Below are positions 13,730-18,228 of a stretch of DNA of 18,228 bases, piece by piece. Every line of letters begins with the position of its first letter. Position 1 is the stretch's first letter. The notes under the pieces are model-generated. The model ran no database searches, had not been told where the DNA came from, and was given only the letters and a program-made list of their open reading frames with translations. The stretch is from Bacillota bacterium (lineage in GTDB: Bacteria; Bacillota; Clostridia; Clostridiales; Clostridiaceae). The position numbers and the translations under genes are program-made. The stretch lies in contig JAUZPH010000015.1 in assembly GCA_030706065.1 (NCBI GenBank), positions 1 to 18,228 on the forward strand. Reading direction: 5' to 3'.

Positions 13730-15079
13730 ATGGCTTTTGAGGGATTAGCATCCAGATTACAGGAAACATTAAAAAAGTTAAGAGGTAAAGGTAAATTAAC
13801 TGAAAAAGATATAAAAGAAGCCATGAGGGAAGTAAAACTCGCTTTGCTGGAGGCTGACGTAAATTACAAGGTAGTAAAGGACTTTGTAAATATTGTAAGC
13901 GAGAAATGCCTCGGAAACGAAGTCATGGAAAGTCTTACACCAGGTCAGATGGTTGTTAAGATTGTTAACGACGAACTGACAAGGCTTATGGGCGGAACTG
14001 ACAGCAAGCTGAATTTTGCCGAGAACAAGATTACTGTTATAATGCTGGCAGGACTTCAGGGAGCCGGTAAGACAACTATGGCTGGAAAATTGGCATTAAT
14101 GCTCCGAAAAAGCAATAAGAAGCCGCTGCTGGTGGCCTGTGATATATACAGACCCGCTGCTATAAAGCAGCTCCAGGTGTTAGGCAAACAGGTTGATATT
14201 CCCGTATTCAGCATGGGTGACAAGGTTAGCCCCGTTGACATTGCAAAAGCTTCGCTGGAACATGCTCAAAGCGAAGGAAACAATGTCGTTATAATAGATA
14301 CTGCAGGACGCCTTCATATTGATGATAATCTTATGGAAGAGCTGCAGAATATAAAATCCAAGGTACAGCCTAATGAGATTCTTCTGGTAGTTGATTCCAT
14401 GGCAGGACAGGATGCAGTAAATGTGGCCCAGGTCTTCAATGATAGACTTGACATAACCGGTGTTATACTGACGAAGCTCGACGGTGACACAAGAGGCGGT
14501 GCTGCCCTTTCCATCAGGGAAGTAACAAATAAGCCTGTCAAGTTTGCCGGTATTGGAGAAAAGATGAGCGATCTAGAAGTATTCCATCCTGACAGAATGG
14601 CATCCAGAATCCTTGGTATGGGCGATGTACTTTCTCTCATTGAAAAGGCCCAGTCTGCCATAGATGAGAAAGAGGCCAGGGAATTGAGCGAAAGGATGAT
14701 GAAATCCGAATTCAACTTTGATGACTTTCTTCAGGGAATGGTGCAGATGAAGAAACTCGGACCCATCAACAAGCTTCTGGAAATGATGCCCGGCGTGAAC
14801 TCAAAGGAACTTGCCGGTGTTGATTTTGCAAAGGGTGAAAAAGACCTTTCAAGAATTGAGGCTATTATTCATTCCATGACAAAAAAGGAGAGGCTTAATC
14901 CAAGTCTTGTGAGTACTTCTCCATCCAGGAAAAAGAGAATAGCAGCCGGTTCGGGCACAACGGTGCAGGATATTAACAAATTGATAAAGACTTTTGAAAG
15001 TATGAAGAAGATGACAAAGCAAATGAAAGGGTTACAAAAGAATATGAAAAAAGGATTATTCGGAAAGTTACCTTTTTAA
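13730..15079 (+). CDS. ffh: Signal recognition particle protein Ffh
   Basis: Ffh binds 4.5S/scRNA and signal sequences on ribosomes and delivers them to FtsY. The 449-residue product has an N domain (1-90), a G domain with GLQGAGKTT (108-116), DIYRPAAIKQL (138-148), DTAGRLH (190-196) and TKLDGDTRGG (248-257), then a methionine-rich M domain from about 300. The M domain carries MKKLGPINKLLEMMPG and the RNA-binding SRKKRIAAGSGTTVQDIN segment. AGGAGGG (13720-13726) overlaps the ylxM stop, so translation may be coupled. The SRP RNA gene is not in this window. Length and motifs are normal. Confidence 0.97.
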   Translation: MAFEGLASRLQETLKKLRGKGKLTEKDIKEAMREVKLALLEADVNYKVVKDFVNIVSEKCLGNEVMESLTPGQMVVKIVNDELTRLMGGTDSKLNFAENKITVIMLAGLQGAGKTTMAGKLALMLRKSNKKPLLVACDIYRPAAIKQLQVLGKQVDIPVFSMGDKVSPVDIAKASLEHAQSEGNNVVIIDTAGRLHIDDNLMEELQNIKSKVQPNEILLVVDSMAGQDAVNVAQVFNDRLDITGVILTKLDGDTRGGAALSIREVTNKPVKFAGIGEKMSDLEVFHPDRMASRILGMGDVLSLIEKAQSAIDEKEARELSERMMKSEFNFDDFLQGMVQMKKLGPINKLLEMMPGVNSKELAGVDFAKGEKDLSRIEAIIHSMTKKERLNPSLVSTSPSRKKRIAAGSGTTVQDINKLIKTFESMKKMTKQMKGLQKNMKKGLFGKLPF

Positions 15080-15113
15080 TTTATAGACTCACTATTTAAA
15101 GGAGGTGAAATTA

Positions 15114-15371
15114 ATGGCAGTAAAGATAAGATTAAGAAGAATGGGTGCACACAAAGCTCCATTTTATAGAATAATAGTTGCTGATTCCAGATCCCCAAGA
15201 GATGGAAGATTCATCGATGAAATAGGTTTCTACAATCCATTGGAAGAACCTGCTGTAATCAAGATAGATGAAGAAAAGGCTGCAACTTGGGTTAAGAATG
15301 GTGCTCAGCCATCAGATATCGTAAAGAAGCTATTTGATAGAACTGGAATTACTGAAAAGCTTTCAAAGTAG
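15114..15371 (+). CDS. rpsP: 30S ribosomal protein S16
   Basis: S16 (bS16) is an assembly protein of the small subunit. The 85-residue product begins MAVKIRLRRMGAHKAPFYRI and contains VADSRSPRDGRFIDEIGFYNP, the family signature. AAAGGAGGTGA (15098-15108) is 5 nt before the ATG at 15114. A GTG at 15105 inside that ribosome binding site is not the start. The gene lies 34 bp after ffh without an intervening terminator and 10 bp before the ribosome binding site region of the KH gene. Confidence 0.97.
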   Translation: MAVKIRLRRMGAHKAPFYRIIVADSRSPRDGRFIDEIGFYNPLEEPAVIKIDEEKAATWVKNGAQPSDIVKKLFDRTGITEKLSK

Positions 15372-15376
15372 TAATT

Positions 15377-15423
15377 AGGAGGTGAATTCTGCGAAAGGCT
15401 CGCAGCTTAGCGCAGAACAGTTA
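15377..15423 (+). promoter_or_regulatory. Shine-Dalgarno plus hairpin in front of the KH-domain gene
   Basis: AGGAGG at 15377-15382 ends 41 nt upstream of the ATG at 15424. Between them TTCTGCG (15387-15393) pairs perfectly with CGCAGAA (15411-15417), and the loop can form an inner stem (AA-g-GCT with AGCTT, 15395-15408). Folding the 31-nt hairpin leaves 10 nt between the Shine-Dalgarno and the ATG, a workable spacing. The GTG overlapping AGGAGG (15382) cannot use it, and no other in-frame start lies 5-12 nt downstream. Confidence 0.6.
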
Positions 15424-15651
15424 ATGAAAGAATTAGTTGAAACGATAGCTAAAGCATTGGTTGACAATCCTGAAGAGGTGAAGGTAAATGAAATTACCGG
15501 AGAAGCGTCAATCATTCTGGAATTAAAGGTTGCACCCGAGGACATGGGAAAAGTTATTGGAAAACAGGGAAGAATAGCCAAGGCTATAAGAACTGTTGTC
15601 AAAGCAGCTGCTATAAAAGAAAACAAAAGGGTTTCAGTTGAAATACTGTAG
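15424..15651 (+). CDS. khpA: KH-domain RNA-binding protein (YlqC/KhpA family)
   Basis: KhpA is a single-KH-domain RNA chaperone-like protein; in Gram-positive bacteria it pairs with KhpB/Jag and influences cell elongation and division. The 75-residue product starts MKELVETIAKALVDNPEEV, as family members do, and has the KH GxxG loop in VIGKQGRIAKAIR (G46-G49). An open frame from GTG 15382 would add 14 residues that are unconserved and encoded by a hairpin, so the ATG at 15424 is preferred. The nearest Shine-Dalgarno is then unusually far and apparently brought close by RNA folding. Neighbours rpsP and rimM are the common context in Firmicutes. A terminator follows. Confidence 0.88.
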   Translation: MKELVETIAKALVDNPEEVKVNEITGEASIILELKVAPEDMGKVIGKQGRIAKAIRTVVKAAAIKENKRVSVEIL

Positions 15652-15656
15652 TTTTT

Positions 15657-15684
15657 AGAGTTAGGATATTCCTAGCTCTTTTTA
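15657..15684 (+). terminator. Intrinsic terminator after the KH gene
   Basis: AGAGTTAGGA (15657-15666) pairs with TCCTAGCTCT (15670-15679), with one T-G wobble, around TAT. TTTTTA follows. It falls inside the rpsP-KH-rimM-trmD gene string, and no strong promoter is visible before rimM at 15712, so partial read-through is likely. Confidence 0.8.
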
Positions 15685-15711
15685 CTTAAATATAAAAGTT
15701 GGTGGTGTATT

Positions 15712-16209
15712 ATGAAAGAATTAATAACAATTGGACAGATAATCAACACCCATGGCTTAAAAGGCGAATTAAAGGTTTTTCCCCTGACAGATGATATTAA
15801 AAGATTTAAGAAATTAAAAACCGTACTCCTGAATGACGCAGAAGTTAAAGTTGTATGGTGCAAGATTCAAATTGATAAAGTAATATTAAAGCTGGAAGGT
15901 ATCGAAAGTATAGAAGCAGCAGAAAAACTAAAGGGTGAATATATCAAAGTCAAAAGGGAGGATGCTGTAAAGCTTCCTGAGGGAAGATATTTTGTAGTGG
16001 ATATTGTCGGCTGCAAAGTTGTTGATACCAACGGAAAGGAAATCGGCACCGTTAAGGAAGTAATCTTCACAGGCAGTAACGAAGTTTACTGGGTAAAGGG
16101 GGAAAAGGAAGTGATGGTTCCGGCTATTAAATCTGTTGTAGAGGATATAGATATTGATAACTCAATCATTACTATTCAACCTGTACAGGTATGGAACTAT
16201 GAGGATTAG
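15712..16209 (+). CDS. rimM: Ribosome maturation factor RimM
   Basis: RimM binds S19 and helps mature the 30S head. The 165-residue protein has the N-terminal RimM domain (ITIGQIINTHGLKGELKV, residues 5-22) and the C-terminal PRC-barrel, with PEGRYFVVDIVGCKVVDTNG and GTVKEVIFTGSNEVYWV. GGTGGTG (15701-15707) precedes the ATG. It overlaps trmD by 11 bases, implying translational coupling, as in the conserved rpsP-rimM-trmD-rplS order. Confidence 0.96.
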   Translation: MKELITIGQIINTHGLKGELKVFPLTDDIKRFKKLKTVLLNDAEVKVVWCKIQIDKVILKLEGIESIEAAEKLKGEYIKVKREDAVKLPEGRYFVVDIVGCKVVDTNGKEIGTVKEVIFTGSNEVYWVKGEKEVMVPAIKSVVEDIDIDNSIITIQPVQVWNYED

Positions 16210-16936
16210 TATTTTAACCCTTTTCCCGGAGATGTTTGAGATTTTTAAACATAGTATCATCGGCAAGGCTGTGGCTTCCGGAAAGCTTATAATAGATACC
16301 CTTGACATCAGAGATTTTACCGAGAACAAGCACAGGAAGGTTGATGACTATCCCTATGGCGGCGGTGCCGGTATGGTAATGGCAGTTCAACCTATTGCTG
16401 ATTGCATAAGACATGTTAAAAAAGATAATAATGGAAAGGTAATCTTTCTTGGGCCAAAAGGCCGAACCTTTAATCATGAGATTGCAAAGGAACTTTCAAA
16501 AGAGGAGAATCTGATATTTCTATGCGGACATTATGAAGGTATCGATGAGAGGGCATTCAACTACATAGATATGGAACTGTCCCTGGGGGATTTCGTCCTA
16601 ACCGGAGGAGAAGCAGCCTGTATACCTATCGTTGATAGTATATCGCGGCTTATTCCCGGTGTACTCTCTAATGATGAAAGCTTTAAAGATGAATCCTTCT
16701 ACGAAGGACTGTTGGAGTACCCACAGTATACACGGCCGCCTGTTTATGAAGGGATGGAGGTACCTGAAGTCCTACTTTCCGGGCACCATGAAAATATAAG
16801 GCAGTGGAGAAAATATAAGGCTTTAAAGGCAACTCATGAAAAAAGGCCGGATCTATACAGGCTTTATAATATGAGCGAGAAAGAGAAAAAGATTTTGAAG
16901 AAATATGGTGAACTGGAAGATAAAAACAAATTATAG
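16199..16936 (+). CDS. trmD: tRNA (guanine-N1-)-methyltransferase
   Basis: TrmD methylates G37 of certain tRNAs, preventing frameshifting. The 245-residue protein is a SPOUT methyltransferase: DYPYGGGAGMVM (50-61), LCGHYEGIDERA (108-119), LSLGDFVLTGGE (127-138), IPGVLSNDES (152-161) and the YPQYTRP segment (174-180) cover the trefoil knot and catalytic region. The start at ATG 16199 (MRISILTLFPEMF) lies inside the end of rimM. The ATG at 16154 would add 15 unconserved residues. No strong Shine-Dalgarno is seen, consistent with coupling to rimM. Confidence 0.96.
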   Translation: MRISILTLFPEMFEIFKHSIIGKAVASGKLIIDTLDIRDFTENKHRKVDDYPYGGGAGMVMAVQPIADCIRHVKKDNNGKVIFLGPKGRTFNHEIAKELSKEENLIFLCGHYEGIDERAFNYIDMELSLGDFVLTGGEAACIPIVDSISRLIPGVLSNDESFKDESFYEGLLEYPQYTRPPVYEGMEVPEVLLSGHHENIRQWRKYKALKATHEKRPDLYRLYNMSEKEKKILKKYGELEDKNKL

Positions 16937-16955
16937 AGAAATGCAAATTTATATA

Positions 16956-16984
16956 TTGAACAAAATTTAAATATATGATAAAAT
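16956..16984 (+). promoter_or_regulatory. Sigma-A promoter of rplS
   Basis: TTGAAC (16956-16961), a 17-bp spacer and TAAAAT (16979-16984) lie just after trmD. Transcription would begin near 16991 and give a leader of about 72 nt, separating rplS control from trmD. Confidence 0.7.
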
Positions 16985-16990
16985 ATGCTT

Positions 16991-17055
16991 TGTGCTAGTA
17001 CGAACGTTCCGCTATCGAGTTTTTTTGGTATGAACGTTAATTATACTAAGGAGGG
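16991..17055 (+). ncRNA. Structured rplS leader, possible L19 leader RNA
   Basis: TAGTA (16996-17000) pairs with TACTA (17044-17048), and AACGTTC (17003-17009) with GAACGTT (17032-17038), leaving a 22-nt loop with a run of seven T. The closing strand abuts the AAGGAGGG ribosome binding site. L19 leader elements in front of rplS are known from low-GC Gram-positive bacteria and are proposed autoregulatory sites. Placement fits, but I have not been able to check the family consensus. Confidence 0.5.
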
Positions 17056-17062
17056 AATGCAC

Positions 17063-17407
17063 ATGAATGAATTATTAAAATCAATTGAAGCAGAACAACT
17101 GCGCAAGGATTTGCCTGTATTTAACGTTGGAGATACTGTAAAAGTACACGTTAAAGTAAAAGAAGGTAACAGAGAAAGAGTTCAGCTCTTTGAAGGAACT
17201 GTTCTAAAGAGACAGAATGGCGGATTAAGGGAGACCTTTACTGTAAGAAGACTTGCTTATGGTGTTGGCGTAGAAAGAACTTTCCCGGTTCATGCTCCAA
17301 TCATTGATAAGATTGAAGTAGTTAGAAAGGGTAAAGTTAGAAGAGCTAAGCTGTTCTACTTAAGAACCAGAGTAGGTAAGGCTGCGAAGGTTAAGGAAAT
17401 ACTGTAA
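17063..17407 (+). CDS. rplS: 50S ribosomal protein L19
   Basis: L19 (bL19) sits at the interface of the two subunits. The 114-residue product begins MNELLKSIEAEQLRKDLPVF and has VGDTVKVHVKVKEGNRERVQ, FEGTVLKRQNGGLRETFTVR and VERTFPVHAPIIDKIEV, all typical. AAGGAGGG (17048-17055) is 7 nt from the ATG at 17063 and 1 nt from the ATG at 17057, so 17063 is chosen. It has its own promoter, leader and strong terminator and can be made apart from trmD. Confidence 0.97.
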   Translation: MNELLKSIEAEQLRKDLPVFNVGDTVKVHVKVKEGNRERVQLFEGTVLKRQNGGLRETFTVRRLAYGVGVERTFPVHAPIIDKIEVVRKGKVRRAKLFYLRTRVGKAAKVKEIL

Positions 17408-17424
17408 TTTAATGAGAGTATTAG

Positions 17425-17454
17425 AAAATGGGACTTGTAAAAGTCCCATTTTTT
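17425..17454 (+). terminator. Strong intrinsic terminator after rplS
   Basis: AAAATGGGACTT (17425-17436) pairs perfectly with AAGTCCCATTTT (17441-17452) around GTAA, continuing in T. The A-run on the other side would make it work in both directions. It ends 26 bp before ylqF. Confidence 0.92.
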
Positions 17455-17479
17455 ATAAAAAAATAAAGGACTGGTGAGT

Positions 17480-18228
17480 ATGCACATAAACTGGTTTCCC
17501 GGACATATGTTAAAAACAAAGAAGGAAATTAAAGAAAATCTAAAGCTTGTTGATGTTGTTATAGAAATCAGAGACGCCAGAGTAGTAAAATCCAGTGGCA
17601 ATCCGGATATAGAAGAAATATGCGGCGGCAAGCCGAGGATAATACTTCTCAACAAGAGCGATCTGTGCGATAACAATATCGTAAGAAACTGGTGTAGGAA
17701 ATTATCTACCGATAAAGTAAAGGCCATTGCAGCAAATTCCGTCAGTGGGAAGGGACTTAACGAAATAAAACCTCTTATTGATTCTCTTATGAAGGAAAAG
17801 CATGATAGGCTCCGGGCAAAAGGGCTTGTAAATATAACCACCAGGGCCATGGTGGTGGGGATACCAAACGTTGGAAAGTCCTCCTTCATAAACAAGATGG
17901 TCGGAAGCAATATCGCCATAACCGGAGATAGGCCCGGTGTAACAAAATCAAAGCGCTGGATAAAGACAAAGCTTGGCCTTGAATTGATGGATACCCCAGG
18001 AATATTGTGGCCGAAATTTGAGGACGAAGAAGTGGGACTCAACCTGGCCTTTACCGGTGCCATAAAGGATGAGATTATGGATATAGAAGAAGTCGCTCTC
18101 AAATTGGTAGAGAGATTACAGCAACTATATCCTGAGAAGTTGAAGGAAAGGTATAAGCTGGAGGAACTTGTCGATGAACCTGTGGAGAATTTGGAGAAGA
18201 TAGCAAGAAAAAGAGGTGCTGTAGTATC
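17480..18228 (+). CDS. rbgA: Ribosome biogenesis GTPase YlqF/RbgA, 3' end beyond the window
   Basis: RbgA is a circularly permuted GTPase required for late 50S assembly in Bacillus. Of the normal length of about 280 residues, 249 are visible. The N-terminus MHINWFPGHMLKTKKEI is family-typical. The G motifs come in permuted order: NKSD (G4, 58-61), then GIPNVGKSS (G1, 127-135) and DTPG (G3, 171-174), with RPGVT near 151-155. AAAGGA (17465-17470) is 9 nt upstream of the ATG. A long open frame on the opposite strand (17356-18102) is a shadow. The gene follows rplS, as in many Firmicutes, and probably relies on read-through of the rplS terminator or on an unseen promoter. Confidence 0.95.
   Translation, partial: MHINWFPGHMLKTKKEIKENLKLVDVVIEIRDARVVKSSGNPDIEEICGGKPRIILLNKSDLCDNNIVRNWCRKLSTDKVKAIAANSVSGKGLNEIKPLIDSLMKEKHDRLRAKGLVNITTRAMVVGIPNVGKSSFINKMVGSNIAITGDRPGVTKSKRWIKTKLGLELMDTPGILWPKFEDEEVGLNLAFTGAIKDEIMDIEEVALKLVERLQQLYPEKLKERYKLEELVDEPVENLEKIARKRGAVV

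Noticed and set aside
14314..14715. A 133-codon minus-strand frame inside ffh
   Set aside because: Antisense shadow of the G and M domains of Ffh; Ser/Ile-rich composition typical of reversed coding sequence.
17356..18102. A 248-codon open frame on the minus strand opposite ylqF
   Set aside because: It is fully antisense to a clear GTPase gene, begins across the rplS terminator, has low-complexity Ser/Ile/Phe-rich sequence and no family resemblance.

Overview
The window is an 18.2-kb stretch of a low-GC, endospore-forming Firmicute chromosome, most likely a member of the Clostridia. The evidence is strong AGGAGG ribosome binding sites, AT-rich intergenic DNA with near-consensus sigma-A promoters, a pta-ackA acetate pathway, a spoVS sporulation gene, and the order plsX-acpP-rnc-smc-ftsY-ylxM-ffh-rpsP-KH-rimM-trmD-rplS-ylqF. 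Gene order and protein style suggest the cellulolytic Ruminiclostridium/Acetivibrio group, but that placement is inference. It is core chromosome: I see no transposase, phage gene, CRISPR array, tRNA or rRNA.

Layout: (1) 1-1199, minus strand: tmcAL (tRNA-Met cytidine acetate ligase), cut by the left edge. (2) 1200-1568: divergent control region with three inverted repeats and the pta promoter. (3) 1569-3818: pta-ackA, making acetate and ATP from acetyl-CoA, closed by a GC-rich hairpin. (4) 3873-5779: a consensus promoter, a structured 5' leader of about 120 nt, then the DUF177/YceD gene, rpmF (L32) and plsX, with an intrinsic terminator between rpmF and plsX. (5) 5804-8170: acpP from its own promoter, an acpP-rnc spacer holding two long stem-loops, rnc, and an Elp3-like radical SAM gene overlapping rnc and probably starting at TTG. 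(6) 8138-8514: spoVS with a textbook-like sigma-H promoter buried in the end of the radical SAM gene. (7) 8521-13303: a sigma-A promoter, a 17-codon upstream ORF, a 33-residue membrane miniprotein gene, smc and ftsY. (8) 13316-15684: ylxM, ffh, rpsP and a KH-domain gene. (9) 15712-18228: rimM, trmD, rplS with its own promoter and leader, and ylqF/rbgA cut by the right edge.

Most genes serve translation and RNA metabolism (ribosomal proteins L32, S16 and L19; RimM, TrmD, RbgA, YceD, RNase III, TmcAL), protein targeting (Ffh, FtsY, YlxM), chromosome segregation (SMC) and membrane lipid synthesis (PlsX, ACP). No wholly new multi-gene system is evident. The undescribed material is in the non-coding layer. 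The best candidates are: a hairpin that appears to bring a distant Shine-Dalgarno next to the KH-gene start; a multibranched leader in front of the DUF177-rpmF operon whose gene lacks a normal ribosome binding site; strand-specific long stem-loops in front of the RNase III gene that could be its own substrates; and the miniprotein gene translationally coupled to smc.
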